Below, in pieces: positions 18,417 to 27,626 of a stretch of DNA of 64,000 nt. The DNA is from an uncultured Halomonas sp. (GTDB lineage Bacteria > Pseudomonadota > Gammaproteobacteria > Pseudomonadales > Halomonadaceae). Both the position numbers and the translations under genes were made by a program. Below the pieces are notes generated by a model, which was given only the letters and a program-made list of their open reading frames with translations, was not told where the DNA came from and ran no database searches. The stretch covers positions 1 through 64,000 of the forward strand of contig NZ_CAMPKE010000004.1 of the NCBI RefSeq assembly GCF_946887195.1. Direction: 5' to 3'. The stretch's first letter is position 1; each line of letters starts with the position of its first letter.

Positions 18417-20348
18417 TCACAAACAAGACTTGACCAACTGGCTGACGAGTTCTTGCAGGCTATGATCGGCAGTATTAACGGTGACTTCGGCGGCTTTGGG
18501 CACTTCGTAGGGGCTGTTGATACCAGTGAAGTCTTTGATCTCGCCTCGCCTCGCCTTTTGATATAGGCCCTTGGGGTCGCGCTGCTCACAGACATCCAGC
18601 GGCGTATCGACATGCACTTCGATGAACTCGCCATCGCAAAATAATTTGCGGGCGTTATCACGGTCGGCCCGAAACGGTGAGATAAAAGCGGTAATCACGA
18701 CGATGCCGGCATCGACGAACAGCTTGGCGATTTCGCCTACACGGCGAATGTTCTCGTTGCGGTCCGTCTCGACCATGCCTAGATCTTTGCACAGGCCATG
18801 GCGAAGATTGTCGCCATCCAACAGCATGGTGTGATAACCGCGCCGGTTGAGTTCGGCTTCCAAGGCATTGGCGAGTGATGATTTCCCCGAACCGGAGAGC
18901 CCGGTGAACCACACGCACTTGCCGCTATGGCCCTTGATTTGGGCGCGCATCGCCGGCGTTACGCTGGTGCGGTTCCAGACCACCTCGGCTTTGCTGTCAT
19001 GCTCGCGGTATTCGAAAGGCTGCCCGGCATCCACGGTTTTATGCACCATCCCCGCGCCGACCGTGACGTTGCTCAGCCGGTCGATGACGATGAAGCTGCC
19101 GGTGCCGGGGCTCACGCGGTAGTCGTCGACGGGTACTTGCGCGGTGAGCTCGACCCGGCAACGGCCGATGGCGTTGAGATCGAGATGATCGGCAGGCTTG
19201 TGTTCCAGCGTGTTGACGTCGATCTGGTAGTCGATGCGACTGATCTGCCCGGCCAGGTCACGGGTGGCCAGCTTGATGTCGTAGAGCTTGCCGGTTTCCA
19301 GTGCGGTGTCGTGCATCCACACGATATCGGCTTCGAACGTGTTGGATAGCGGCACCTCGGCGGCGGCGTCGACCAGCCAGTCGCCGCGCGAGATGTCGAT
19401 CGCCTCATCCAGCGTGACGGTGATCGCCTGGCCGGGATAGGCGGCCTCGAGATCGCCGTCGAAGGTGACGAGGCGCTCGACCGTGGCGGTCTTGTTCGAG
19501 GGCAAGGCCTTGATGCGTTGCCCGGGGCGCAGGATGCCGGCGGCCAGCGTGCCGCAGTAGCCGCGAAAATCCAGGTTCGGCCGGTTGACGTACTGCACCG
19601 GCAGGCGCAGATCGCTGAGGTTCTGGTCGAAGGCGATCTCGACGCCCTCGAGCAACTCGAGCAGGGCTACCCCCTCGTAGCCGCCGTCGAAATACCAGGG
19701 CGTCTTGTCGCTGCGATTGACGACGTTGTCGCCATCCAGCGCGGAGAGCGGCACGAAGCGGATATCGCGGGCGCCCAGCTTTTCGGCGAAGGTGCGGTAC
19801 TCGGCGACGATCTCATCGAAACGCGCCTGGGAGAAGTCGACCAGGTCCATCTTGTTGACGGCGATCACCAGGTGCTGGATGCCCAGCAGGTCGGCGATGA
19901 AGCTGTGCCGGCGGGTCTGGGTCTGCACGCCGTACCGCGCGTCGATCAGGATCACCGCGAGGCTCGCGGTGGAGGCACCGGTGGCCATGTTGCGGGTGTA
20001 CTGCTCGTGGCCGGGGGTGTCGGCGATGATGAACTTGCGCTTGTCGGTGGAGAAGAAGCGGTAGGCGACATCGATGGTGATGCCCTGCTCGCGCTCGGAC
20101 TGCAGGCCGTCGACGAGCAGCGCGAGATCGACCTTATCGCCGGTGGTGCCGCTTTTCTTCGAATCGCGGGTGATCGCGGCGAGCTGGTCCTCGTAGATCA
20201 TCTTGGAGTCGTGCAGCAGCCGACCGATCAGGGTCGATTTGCCGTCGTCGACGCTGCCGCAGGTGATAAAGCGCAGCAGGTCCTTTTGCTCGTGCTCCTT
20301 TAGATACGCTTCGATATCGTCAGCGATCAAGTCGGATTGGTGTGCCAT
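18417..20348 (-). CDS. cysNC: Bifunctional sulfate adenylyltransferase subunit 1 / adenylylsulfate kinase
   Basis: A 643-residue fusion of CysN GTPase and CysC kinase. With CysD it makes APS from sulfate and ATP, driven by GTP hydrolysis, and the C-terminal domain phosphorylates APS to PAPS. GTPase motifs are GSVDDGKST at 31-39, [12 protein letters not shown] in the switch II region and VNKMDLVDF. After the beta-barrel domains, the kinase domain starts near residue 455 with [19 protein letters not shown] and contains [17 protein letters not shown]. Its ATG overlaps the cysD stop by one base (TAATG), so the two are coupled. The next gene downstream is the flippase, placing PAPS supply at the head of the glycan locus. 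Confidence 0.95.
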   Translation of the reverse strand: MAHQSDLIADDIEAYLKEHEQKDLLRFITCGSVDDGKSTLIGRLLHDSKMIYEDQLAAITRDSKKSGTTGDKVDLALLVDGLQSEREQGITIDVAYRFFSTDKRKFIIADTPGHEQYTRNMATGASTASLAVILIDARYGVQTQTRRHSFIADLLGIQHLVIAVNKMDLVDFSQARFDEIVAEYRTFAEKLGARDIRFVPLSALDGDNVVNRSDKTPWYFDGGYEGVALLELLEGVEIAFDQNLSDLRLPVQYVNRPNLDFRGYCGTLAAGILRPGQRIKALPSNKTATVERLVTFDGDLEAAYPGQAITVTLDEAIDISRGDWLVDAAAEVPLSNTFEADIVWMHDTALETGKLYDIKLATRDLAGQISRIDYQIDVNTLEHKPADHLDLNAIGRCRVELTAQVPVDDYRVSPGTGSFIVIDRLSNVTVGAGMVHKTVDAGQPFEYREHDSKAEVVWNRTSVTPAMRAQIKGHSGKCVWFTGLSGSGKSSLANALEAELNRRGYHTMLLDGDNLRHGLCKDLGMVETDRNENIRRVGEIAKLFVDAGIVVITAFISPFRADRDNARKLFCDGEFIEVHVDTPLDVCEQRDPKGLYQKARRGEIKDFTGINSPYEVPKAAEVTVNTADHSLQELVSQLVKSCL

Positions 20349-21265
20349 TAGAAATACCCCTCGCGCTTCTTGCGCTCCATGCTGCCGGCCTGGTCATGAT
20401 CGATGGCGCGTCCGCTACGCTCCGAGGTGCGCGTCAGCAGCATCTCCTGGATGATCTCGGGCAGCGTGGCGGCCCTGGATTCCACCGCGCCGGTCAGCGG
20501 GTAGCAGCCGAGCGTGCGAAAGCGTACCCATTTCTGCTCGGGCACCTCGCCCGGTTCGAGCGGCAGGCGCTCGTCGTCGACCATGATCTGCATGCCGTCG
20601 CGCTCGACCACCGGGCGCGGTGCGGCGTAGTACAGCGGCACGATGGGGATCGACTCAAGGTAGATGTACTGCCAGATGTCCAGTTCGGTCCAGTTGGAGA
20701 GCGGGAACACGCGGATCGATTCGCCCTTGTCGACCTTGGCGTTGTAGACGTTCCACAGCTCGGGGCGCTGGTTCTTGGGGTCCCAGCGGTGGTAGCGGTC
20801 ACGAAACGAGTAGACGCGCTCCTTGGCGCGCGAGGCTTCCTCGTCGCGTCGCGCGCCACCGAAGGCGGCGTCGAAGCCGTGCTGGTCGAGCGCCTGCTTG
20901 AGCGCCTGGGTCTTCATGATGTCGGTGTACTTGGCGCTGCCGTGATCGAACGGGTTGATGCCCGCCGCACGGCCCTCCTGGTTGATGTGCTCGATCAACT
21001 GCATGCCGGACTCGGCCGCCATCTTGTCGCGAAATTCGATCATCTCGCGAAACTTCCAGGTGGTGTTGACGTGCAGCAGCGGGAACGGCGGCGTGCCGGG
21101 GTAGAAGGCCTTGCGCGCCAGGTGCAGCATCACCGAGGAGTCCTTGCCGATGGAGTACATCATCACCGGATTGCGGAACTCGGCGGCCACTTCGCGGATG
21201 ATGTGGATCGATTCCGCTTCGAGCTGCTTGAGGTGGGTCTGGCGTTCGGGGGTTAACTCAGACAT
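20348..21265 (-). CDS. cysD: Sulfate adenylyltransferase subunit 2
   Basis: A 305-residue ATP-PPase-fold protein that activates sulfate to APS with CysN. The [17 protein letters not shown] stretch is the pyrophosphate loop. [35 protein letters not shown] and [17 protein letters not shown] are characteristic of CysD. The C-terminal half ends with [17 protein letters not shown], the usual family end. It leads directly into cysNC. In many gammaproteobacteria this pair serves general sulfate assimilation; here no cysH, cysI or cysG is in the window, while two sulfotransferases are. Confidence 0.95.
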   Translation of the reverse strand: MSELTPERQTHLKQLEAESIHIIREVAAEFRNPVMMYSIGKDSSVMLHLARKAFYPGTPPFPLLHVNTTWKFREMIEFRDKMAAESGMQLIEHINQEGRAAGINPFDHGSAKYTDIMKTQALKQALDQHGFDAAFGGARRDEEASRAKERVYSFRDRYHRWDPKNQRPELWNVYNAKVDKGESIRVFPLSNWTELDIWQYIYLESIPIVPLYYAAPRPVVERDGMQIMVDDERLPLEPGEVPEQKWVRFRTLGCYPLTGAVESRAATLPEIIQEMLLTRTSERSGRAIDHDQAGSMERKKREGYF

Positions 21266-21298
21266 GACGTTTCCAGAAGTTCGGGGGAAACAGAAACC

Positions 21299-21326
21299 AA
21301 GCTATAAGCTATAAGCTAGAAGCTCG
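21299..21326. repeat. Four short tandem repeats upstream of cysD
   Basis: Four 7-base units AAGCTAT, AAGCTAT, AAGCTAG and AAGCTCG lie 33 bases upstream of the cysD ATG. They may be a slippage tract in the 5' leader or promoter. Similar AAGCT-rich tracts are seen in other halophile genomes, which is recollection rather than evidence from this window. Confidence 0.6.
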
Positions 21327-21376
21327 AAAAATAGACTGAAAAATCGTAAGAAAAGTATTGACCAAAATTAATGGCA

Positions 21377-21580
21377 TTATCGGATTGGAACGTCATTCCA
21401 AGTCTCGTCATCGTCACTGGTCCATATATTTTTCATACTCGTCTCTTGGGCATGGGACAAACTTTCGAGCTCACTTCTTTTAACTTTCTGAATAAGAAAA
21501 TCTATAAAATCCAGCACTTCTCTCTGAAGTGGCTCTGGAAGCTGGCTAACTTCGTAGGCGATTTGCTCTGCAGTGTTCAT
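21377..21580 (-). CDS. DUF2281-like small protein, possible antitoxin
   Basis: A 67-residue protein beginning MNTAEQIAYEVSQLPEPLQREVLDFIDFL, which matches the DUF2281 pattern (a helical segment with LPxxxQREVLDFIxFL). Such proteins often sit in toxin-antitoxin-like pairs. The ATG at 21580 is preceded by GGAGG at six bases; the in-frame codon at 21592 lies in front of that site and is not used. It follows the DUF2442 gene by 23 bases, so the two form a small pair downstream of cysQ. Function is not established. Confidence 0.75.
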   Translation of the reverse strand: MNTAEQIAYEVSQLPEPLQREVLDFIDFLIQKVKRSELESLSHAQETSMKNIWTSDDDETWNDVPIR

Positions 21581-21603
21581 AGTCGCCTCCAAGAGGTTGA
21601 AGT

Positions 21604-21855
21604 CTAAGCAACGTTCTTAAGGTTCTGTGGCTCGTGAAGGCGTGCAGGAGATAATTCAAGCCCATTTGGCCAGCAAAGCGCTCCGGCATCGATGAAACAG
21701 CGTTTAGCGTACTTTTCATCTTTCAATGGCTCGAGTAATGGTCCCTTATGATTTGCCATGTACTCGGTTAGATTGAATGCGCCTTGAACGCCATCTGAAA
21801 ACTCAAGAAGAAAACTAAAGTTACCCTGATACTCGACACTTAATAGTTTAATCAT
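21604..21855 (-). CDS. DUF2442 domain protein
   Basis: An 83-residue protein whose C-terminal ALCWPNGLELSPARLHE matches the DUF2442 family consensus. The N-terminal half, SVEYQGNFSFLLEFSDGVQGAFNL, gives the expected beta strands. DUF2442 proteins are commonly encoded next to small partners and are often listed as toxin-antitoxin components; the activity is not known. It starts nine bases after the cysQ stop and is followed by the DUF2281-like gene. Confidence 0.8.
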   Translation of the reverse strand: MIKLLSVEYQGNFSFLLEFSDGVQGAFNLTEYMANHKGPLLEPLKDEKYAKRCFIDAGALCWPNGLELSPARLHEPQNLKNVA

Positions 21856-21864
21856 GGACGGCTC

Positions 21865-22704
21865 CTATTCGGCAAGCGCCGTGCTTAAGGCTTCGATCCA
21901 GCGCTCATCACGCTGGCCACAGACGATGAAAAACGGGTTGAGGACACTATCCTGCTGGTTGCAACGCAGCGGTTGTAGCGTGTGGGCATCGAGTACCTCG
22001 CCACCGGCGGCGGTGACAACGGCCTGGGCGGCGGCGGTGTCCCATTCGCTAGTCGGCGCCAGACGCGGGTAAAGGTCCGCGCTGCCTTCTGCGACCAGGC
22101 ATAATTTGAGCGAGCTACCCATGGTCACGCATTCGTGCTGGGGAAGGCCCTTGCAAAACGCTTCGAATGCGGCGGCGCCATGCGAGCGGCTGCCGACCAC
22201 TTTCCATATCGCCTGTTCGGGGTTGGGTAGCGCACGTACAGCGATCGCTTGCGCCGGCTCGCTGCCCTGCCGCTTCCACGCGCCCTTGCCTTGCTGGCCC
22301 CACCAGGTCCTGCCCTGCTCTCCCAGCGCCGGCGCATGGACGATGCCGAAGACCGGCACACCATTTTCGATCAGCGCGACGTTCAGGGTGAACTCATCGT
22401 TACGCTTGATGAATTCCTTGGTGCCGTCCAATGGATCGATCAGCCAATAGCGATCCCAGGTTTTGCGCGTTTCGAAGGGAATTTCGCCGGACTCCTCGGA
22501 CAGAATCGGAACGTTGGGCGTCAATGCCTCAAGCAGCGCTATCAGCGCATGGTGCGAGGCCATGTCGGCCTCGGTCAGCGGGCTATCGTCGCTTTTGATT
22601 TCGATATCGAAACCGCGCCGGTAAATGGCCAACACCGTCTCACCAGCCATATGTATACCGTCGATGAGGCGTTTGCATGTGTCATTGGTTATGAAATCGG
22701 TCAA
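21865..22704 (-). CDS. cysQ: 3'(2'),5'-bisphosphate nucleotidase
   Basis: A 279-residue inositol-monophosphatase-fold enzyme that hydrolyses 3'-phosphoadenosine 5'-phosphate (PAP) to AMP. Metal-site motifs are ILSEESGEIPFE at about 68-79, WLIDPLDGTKEFIKRNDEFTLN at about 90-111 and WDTAAAQAVVTAAGGEV at about 218-234, all as in CysQ. PAP is the by-product of every sulfotransferase turnover and of PAPS reductase, and it inhibits both. Its place just upstream of cysD and the two sulfotransferase genes fits that recycling role. Confidence 0.93.
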   Translation of the reverse strand: MTDFITNDTCKRLIDGIHMAGETVLAIYRRGFDIEIKSDDSPLTEADMASHHALIALLEALTPNVPILSEESGEIPFETRKTWDRYWLIDPLDGTKEFIKRNDEFTLNVALIENGVPVFGIVHAPALGEQGRTWWGQQGKGAWKRQGSEPAQAIAVRALPNPEQAIWKVVGSRSHGAAAFEAFCKGLPQHECVTMGSSLKLCLVAEGSADLYPRLAPTSEWDTAAAQAVVTAAGGEVLDAHTLQPLRCNQQDSVLNPFFIVCGQRDERWIEALSTALAE

Positions 22705-22736
22705 GGAGACTCCTAAAAAGCCATGATTTCTACAGC

Positions 22737-23213
22737 CTATCCAAGCAGATTCCTCTGCTCGGCATCAGTGAGCATGGCATGGGCAAACGCCATGAGCGTT
22801 TCCTGATAGCCGTAGGCCGTGTTGAGCGCATCGGCCAGAACCTGGGGCGACTCGATATATTCATGGATCATCTGATTGCGCATCTGGCGGATCTCGAGCC
22901 ACTTATCGGCAGAATCGAGTATGCCAAGCTTCTCGGCGCGGTCCAGGTTGTCGGCCACGGCCCCTGTCCTCTCGCCCAAGGCTCGTAGCCAAAGAGAAAG
23001 CAGCTTGTCGCCGGTCGTATCCTGAAGCCGGCAAAAGCGACTGGTGTAAGCTTCCACCTTCTCTGCCAGCGCTTCATCTTCACCCAGCTTGGCGGCACGC
23101 TCCTCGGTGAACGGCGAGGCAAATACGCTATCCGAGGAGTAGCGAAGGTGATGTATCTCGCGCTCGACCACTCGCTTGAAGAAGCGCAGGCGCTCCGAAA
23201 GATTGTCGTTCAT
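22737..23213 (-). CDS. HEPN-domain protein, HepT-like toxin candidate (pair A)
   Basis: A 158-residue all-helical HEPN protein. RQMRNQMIHEY contains the RX4H motif (Arg112, His117) that forms the RNase site in HepT toxins. The start ATG overlaps the stop of the nucleotidyltransferase gene by four bases (ATGA), the usual order for MntA-HepT operons, in which MntA AMPylates HepT. Direction and spacing support the pair. Toxicity is inferred from the family only. Confidence 0.82.
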   Translation of the reverse strand: MNDNLSERLRFFKRVVEREIHHLRYSSDSVFASPFTEERAAKLGEDEALAEKVEAYTSRFCRLQDTTGDKLLSLWLRALGERTGAVADNLDRAEKLGILDSADKWLEIRQMRNQMIHEYIESPQVLADALNTAYGYQETLMAFAHAMLTDAEQRNLLG

Positions 23214-23530
23214 AGGCGAACTCCTTGCTCCCGAGCCAGCCTATGTATCGCCTGCTCGCTAAGATTCGGCGCACTCAATATCACGTCTACCTTGCGCCCA
23301 TGTATGGCTCGCATGATGCGTACGCTGAGCCGGGCAGAAAGTTGTGCGGGGTGCTCCACTGGCACATCGAGTTCAACGAACAAGTCGATATCGCCGCCAC
23401 GGGCGGCGCCATCCAGCCGTGAGCCGAATAGTCTTACGGTGGCGCCAGGGCCAAGCTCGTTAGAGACGATATGCTGGATGATCTGTCGTTGATTATCTGT
23501 CAAGCGCATGGGGTTTGGTTCGCGGCTCAT
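23210..23530 (-). CDS. MntA-like minimal nucleotidyltransferase, antitoxin candidate (pair A)
   Basis: A 106-residue minimal nucleotidyltransferase. VRLFGSRLDGAARGGDIDLFVEL carries the GSxxxGxxxxxDxD catalytic motif, with Asp47 and Asp49 as metal ligands. The frame is open upstream to 23851, but that part is antisense-like noise inside the permease gene. The ATG at 23530 comes two bases after the permease TAG, so translation may be coupled; MRLTDNQ at 23509 is an alternative start but has no Shine-Dalgarno. It is followed by the HEPN gene. Confidence 0.82.
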   Translation of the reverse strand: MSREPNPMRLTDNQRQIIQHIVSNELGPGATVRLFGSRLDGAARGGDIDLFVELDVPVEHPAQLSARLSVRIMRAIHGRKVDVILSAPNLSEQAIHRLAREQGVRL

Positions 23531-23532
23531 GG

Positions 23533-25299
23533 CTAAAATTCCCAGACCAGCGGTATCAGCGTGATGCTGGTAATGGCGACGGCCAGGCTCAGCGGTGCGC
23601 CCAGCCGGAAGTAATCGCTCATACGGTAGCCACCCGGCCCCAGCACCATCAGGTTGGTCTGGTAGCCCAGCGGAGTCATGAAGCTGGCCGAGGCGGCAAA
23701 CATGATCGCGAGGGCGAAAGGCATGAAGTTCACCCCAAGCTGCTCGGCGACTGCCATGGCGATGGGAAACATCAATACCGCTGCTGCGTTGTTGGTGATC
23801 AACTCGGTGAAGAAAACGGTCATCAGATACACCAACGCCAGCGCCAGCCACGGCGACATGTCGTCGGCGAACATCAACCAGGCGGCGATCTGCCCCGCCG
23901 CGCCGGTCTTGGTCATCGCCGCCCCCAGTGAGAACGAGGCGGCGATAACGATGAGTACACTCAGGTCGACATAGCGGCGAGCCTTACTGGCAGTCAGGCA
24001 GCGCGTGACCAACATGGCACCGGCGGCAAGCAGGGCCGCTTCCAGGATCGATAACAGCCCCAACGCGCTTACCGCGACCATGCTGGCGAGAATGCCCAAG
24101 GCAAGCGGAGCCTTGCGAAAATCGGGCGGTGTGGAGTCGTTCAGGGCGCTGACCAACAGGAAATCCTTGCGGTAGCGGTACTGCTCGACGAACTCCTGGG
24201 CAGTTTCCAGCAGCAGGGTATCGCCCATCTGCAGGCGGATATCGCCGACCTTGCCGGGTAAGCGCCGGCCCGCTCGCGAAATCGATAGGATCACCGCTTG
24301 GAAACGCGAGCGAAAACGCGACTCCCTCACCGTTTGATGCAGGCCCGCGAAATCGGGTCCGACGACGGCTTCGACCAGGCAGCGTCGATGATGGGCGATA
24401 TCCAGCTTCTGCACATCGCCATTGGCGGGTTTCAGGCCATGAATGCGGCGAAGCTCGCGCGCGCACTCCGGCGCGCCGATAAAGATGAGAATGTCCTCTG
24501 GCTTGAGCGTGGTATCCGGCGGCACGACGGTCATCAACCGCCCTTCGCGCTCTATCTCGGCCAGATAGCCATGCGCCAGGCTACGCAGCCCCGCTTCGGC
24601 GATGGTCTTGCCGGGCAATGGCCCCTTGGGCTCGACACTGACTTCAACGCAGTATTCGCGAGCTTGCTCCAGCTGCTCGAGCACCCCTTGCCGGTCGGGT
24701 AGCAGCCTATCGGCCAGAAGCCATAAAAGGCCGCAGCCGACGAACAATAGAGGAACCCCCACCCAAGCCAGTTCGAACATGCCGAGCGAGACGCCCTTCT
24801 CGCTTTGCAGCAAGCCATCGACCACCAGATTGGTGCTGGTGCCGATCAACGTACAGGTGCCACCGAGAATGGCCGCGTAGCTCAACGGCAGGAGCAGCTT
24901 GGAAGGCGGTAGCTTCAGCCGTTGCGCCCACTCCTGAATGGCCGGGATGAACATCGCCACCACGGTGGTGTTGTTCATGAAGGCACTCAGACCGGAAACC
25001 GGCACCAGCACGCGAAGCTGCGCCTGCTTTATATCGCCCGGCTGGCCCAGCAAGCGATGCGCAATCCAACGTATGGCACCGGTCTCCTTCAGGCCCGCCG
25101 CGACCACGTAGAGCGTGGCAATGGTCATCACGCCGGTATTGGCGAAACCGGCCAAGGCTTCCTCGGGCGTGAGAATGCCCGAGATAACCAGAAACGTCAG
25201 CGCCGTCATCAAAATGACATCGGCGGCGATACGCGTCAGCGCCAGCGTCGCAAGAACCGCGACGATGACCGCAAGTGTCAATAAGGCGAAGAGTTCCAC
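23533..25299 (-). CDS. SLC13/DASS-family permease with two TrkA-C (RCK_C) domains
   Basis: A 588-residue transporter. Hydrophobic helices occupy about 1-190 and about 390-588, separated by a soluble region with two RCK_C-like domains (CVEVSVEPKGPLPGKTIAEAGLR and CLVEAVVGPDFAGLHQTVRES). SAFMNNTTVVAMFIPAI and LITNNAAAVLMFPIAMAVA are the paired NT/NN motifs of the SLC13 fold that bind sodium and anion. This arrangement is seen in bacterial and algal sulfate or dicarboxylate permeases. Position between wzz and cysQ/cysD makes sulfate the likeliest substrate, but this is context-based. Confidence 0.85.
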   Translation of the reverse strand: MELFALLTLAVIVAVLATLALTRIAADVILMTALTFLVISGILTPEEALAGFANTGVMTIATLYVVAAGLKETGAIRWIAHRLLGQPGDIKQAQLRVLVPVSGLSAFMNNTTVVAMFIPAIQEWAQRLKLPPSKLLLPLSYAAILGGTCTLIGTSTNLVVDGLLQSEKGVSLGMFELAWVGVPLLFVGCGLLWLLADRLLPDRQGVLEQLEQAREYCVEVSVEPKGPLPGKTIAEAGLRSLAHGYLAEIEREGRLMTVVPPDTTLKPEDILIFIGAPECARELRRIHGLKPANGDVQKLDIAHHRRCLVEAVVGPDFAGLHQTVRESRFRSRFQAVILSISRAGRRLPGKVGDIRLQMGDTLLLETAQEFVEQYRYRKDFLLVSALNDSTPPDFRKAPLALGILASMVAVSALGLLSILEAALLAAGAMLVTRCLTASKARRYVDLSVLIVIAASFSLGAAMTKTGAAGQIAAWLMFADDMSPWLALALVYLMTVFFTELITNNAAAVLMFPIAMAVAEQLGVNFMPFALAIMFAASASFMTPLGYQTNLMVLGPGGYRMSDYFRLGAPLSLAVAITSITLIPLVWEF

Positions 25300-25342
25300 T
25301 CAGAGCTCATGCATTGTCAGGCTGAAACCAGTACCGGCTTGG

Positions 25343-26110
25343 TTATGCATCGTTTTTGAGGCTGTTACTGACCAGCCCGGCAAACTGCATGAAGAACGCT
25401 CCCAACACGGCCAACATGCCGCCCAACACGATGCCCAGTGCCAGCACCAGTACCCGGCTGATTCCCGTTGGCTCCAGACTCTGTACCGCCGTTTGTGAAA
25501 TCTCGCCCTCCTGGAGCTCGAGCAGGCTGGCCTCGAGCCCGGCAATGCGGCCCATGATGCCAGCGACGACCTCGGCCGCGCCCAGGCTTTCTGATTGCCT
25601 GGCGGCTTCGAGCGCGTCCTTTGCGCTCTGCAGTTGGCGCTCCAAAGCCTCCTCGCGGCGCTTCACCATGGCCTGCTGACTCTCTTTCAGGCGCGCCAGC
25701 ACACCTTCATGAAGCTGAGTCACCATTTCGATATTGGCTTCGCTGGCCTGTGATGTCAGCGAAACCAGCAACGTTTCTTCGGGGTTTTCGATCTTGGTAT
25801 CAAACGGCAGATTCTCGATTTTCAGGCTATCGAGCAATTCACGCGTTTCGGGGCCGATATACAGGCTTTTTGCCTTGGCGACCAAAGCCGCGGGATCTTC
25901 CAATGGATTGTTGGGGCCTTGCTCGGCCACGCCATAAAGAGAGGTGTAATGGTAGGTGCGCGGTGTCAACAAGGCATAAGCCAGTGCTGCCAATACCACG
26001 ACGATGAAAATGATCGCCATGGTTTTCCAACGCCTGATCAGGATCTTGGCGAGATCGACCAGTGAAATTTCGTCATCGTAGTGCGTGTACTGCGGTGAGG
26101 GTTCATTCAT
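25343..26110 (-). CDS. Wzz-type chain-length determinant protein, copy 1
   Basis: A protein of about 255 residues with the Wzz architecture: an N-terminal transmembrane helix after DDEISLVDLAKILIRRWK, a periplasmic coiled-coil-rich region (LERQLQSAKDALEAARQSES) and a C-terminal helix with a Pro-Gly motif (LEPTGISRVLVLALGIVLGGMLAVLG). Wzz proteins set the chain length of Wzy-polymerised polysaccharides. The ATG at 26110 puts the DDEISL segment at the usual distance; a longer start at 26158 also lacks a clear Shine-Dalgarno. It follows a paralog at 26548. Confidence 0.85.
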   Translation of the reverse strand: MNEPSPQYTHYDDEISLVDLAKILIRRWKTMAIIFIVVVLAALAYALLTPRTYHYTSLYGVAEQGPNNPLEDPAALVAKAKSLYIGPETRELLDSLKIENLPFDTKIENPEETLLVSLTSQASEANIEMVTQLHEGVLARLKESQQAMVKRREEALERQLQSAKDALEAARQSESLGAAEVVAGIMGRIAGLEASLLELQEGEISQTAVQSLEPTGISRVLVLALGIVLGGMLAVLGAFFMQFAGLVSNSLKNDA

Positions 26111-26547
26111 GAATGGCCAGTCCGTGGTTGCTTGTTCGCATGGCTTCTCACTGCCCATGCACGAGCGCTGGGCACGCTACCGCCCGAGGATTGTTCCGGG
26201 CATCTTCCCAAGGCCCTGTGGTCTTGTACTTACCACGAAAGAGGGAATGGAAGATGGCTCAAGATGGGGCGAGGCCCGCAGCCTCGGCGTGTCGCGGTTA
26301 CCATCCTTAGCACATCCATCCACGCCTCTTGGCATGGTGGCATTTTTGCAGTTACCGGATTTCTTAATCACTGCTATGCCAAACGCTATTCTAAAGAACC
26401 ACTTAGCTTAGCTCTACACTAGCCGCGTATGAATTTTGTGACCTACGCGTCGCAGGCATGCGACATGAAAAACGCTCAATCCGGACCAGCCATGCCACTC
26501 AGTGAGCCAGTTAGCGGCACCAATTTAGGTGCAATGCAATTACCAAC
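26111..26547. other. 437-bp intergenic stretch between the two wzz genes
   Basis: No gene with family support or ribosome site is seen here on either strand. The open plus-strand frames read as noise. A promoter for wzz copy 1 probably lies in the AT-richer part (about 26340-26430), but I do not see a convincing -35/-10 pair. Confidence 0.5.
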
Positions 26548-27372
26548 CTAAGCAATCTCGCTTTGAGTGCGAAGACTACCCTTGGCTACATCAGCCTTTG
26601 TGATCTGCATATCGCCGCGCTTGTGCGGCAAATCAAACGCAAGGCTCCCGCGAACCAGCGTGGTGAAATGAGCCACAAATGCGCCTATCACGGCCAGCAT
26701 CAATGCCAGTACCAATCCCAAGGCCACTATCAAACCGGTACCAATGCCTTGAGGTCGTAGGCTACGTACAGCGATTTGTTCGATTCTGCCCGCCTGGAGT
26801 GCGCCCAGTTCGCTCTCGATTTTCCCGGCCGATTCGACAAGCCCTTCTTTGGCAGCACCCGCACTGCTCATGATTTGTCGGATGCTCGACAAGCGTCGCT
26901 CCAGGCTTTCTCGCTTACGCGTATACAGCGCCTCTTGATCCTCGACCAAGGCTTCGATGACGCGCCGGTGCAGCGTCTCGACGTTGCCCGCCTGGGTGCT
27001 ATCGGCTTCGGTCGTCAGCGCAATCAACCGGGTATCGCCGAGTCGCTGAGCATCGACGTTGAATGGCAGGCTGTGCCAGCCTTTCTCATCCAGATAAGCA
27101 CTGATTTGAGCGGGTAGCGTCGAGAGAGTCAGCTTGGCTTTCACGGCGCCCGGTGTCTCCAGCCCCGAAAGCTCACCCTCCTCATCGAGAGTTTCGGCAA
27201 TTGCATAAAGGGAAGTATAGGTATAGCTGGTAGGACGCAGCAGCGCGAAAGCGAGTGTAGCCAGTGCTATCAGCGAGAAAATGGCGAGTAGCAGCTTCCA
27301 ACGCTTGACGAGGAGTACGGCAAGATCGACCAACGAGATTTCATCGCTGGCTGAAGCATCACGGGTTGGCAT
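26548..27372 (-). CDS. Wzz-type chain-length determinant protein, copy 2
   Basis: A 274-residue paralog of the gene at 25343. ASDEISLVDLAVLLVKRWKLLLAIF gives the N-terminal cytoplasmic motif and first helix, YTYTSLYAIAE matches YHYTSLYGVAE of copy 1, and the C-terminal helix follows SLRPQGIGTGLIVALGLVLALM. The periplasmic part has a coiled-coil segment (YTRKRESLERRLSSIRQI). A charged cytoplasmic tail of about 35 residues after the second helix is absent in copy 1. Two divergent Wzz proteins could give two modal chain lengths or act on two glycans. Confidence 0.84.
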   Translation of the reverse strand: MPTRDASASDEISLVDLAVLLVKRWKLLLAIFSLIALATLAFALLRPTSYTYTSLYAIAETLDEEGELSGLETPGAVKAKLTLSTLPAQISAYLDEKGWHSLPFNVDAQRLGDTRLIALTTEADSTQAGNVETLHRRVIEALVEDQEALYTRKRESLERRLSSIRQIMSSAGAAKEGLVESAGKIESELGALQAGRIEQIAVRSLRPQGIGTGLIVALGLVLALMLAVIGAFVAHFTTLVRGSLAFDLPHKRGDMQITKADVAKGSLRTQSEIA

Positions 27373-27394
27373 GGCTAATCCCTACGGTCTTATA

Positions 27395-27436
27395 GCGCCG
27401 CATCAAGGGCGGCGCATTTTTAATAGTTTTTTCATC
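27395..27436 (+). terminator. Hairpin with T-rich tail reading on the plus strand
   Basis: GCGCCGC at 27395-27401 pairs with GCGGCGC at 27409-27415, followed by ATTTTTAATAGTTTTTT. It looks like an intrinsic terminator for the plus strand although no plus-strand gene reads into it. On the minus strand it would be a leader hairpin 23 bases before the wzz copy 2 start. Confidence 0.5.
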
Positions 27437-27437
27437 A

Positions 27438-27464
27438 TAAGAAAAGCGCAGTAAGTCACTGCGC
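27438..27464 (-). terminator. Intrinsic terminator after MntA/HepT-type pair B
   Basis: On the minus strand GCGCAGT pairs with ACTGCGC around a five-base loop (27446-27464) and is followed by TTTTCTTATG. It separates the HEPN gene ending at 27627 from wzz copy 2 starting at 27372. Confidence 0.6.
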
Positions 27465-27626
27465 GAATAGGGATTAGTGTAAGCGAAACGGGGACGAGCG
27501 ACTAGCGTCTTGACTTGGAGTCGAGGACACTGGCAATACGAACCCATGGCTAGTGAGCCATGAGCAACGCGGCGGGGCTAGCGTCTATGGAGTGAGCGTG
27601 TCACCCCACCTGGCAACAAGGGCCGT

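Noticed and set aside
19518..21256. Long plus-strand open frames (about 260 and 304 codons) opposite cysNC and cysD
   Set aside because: They are antisense to strongly conserved cysNC and cysD, have low-complexity Val/Leu/Gly-rich translations and no ribosome sites; openness follows from high GC at third positions.
27545..27562. CATGGCT/AGCCATG hairpin as a terminator after the HEPN gene
   Set aside because: No T tract on either strand; the better terminator is at 27438-27464.
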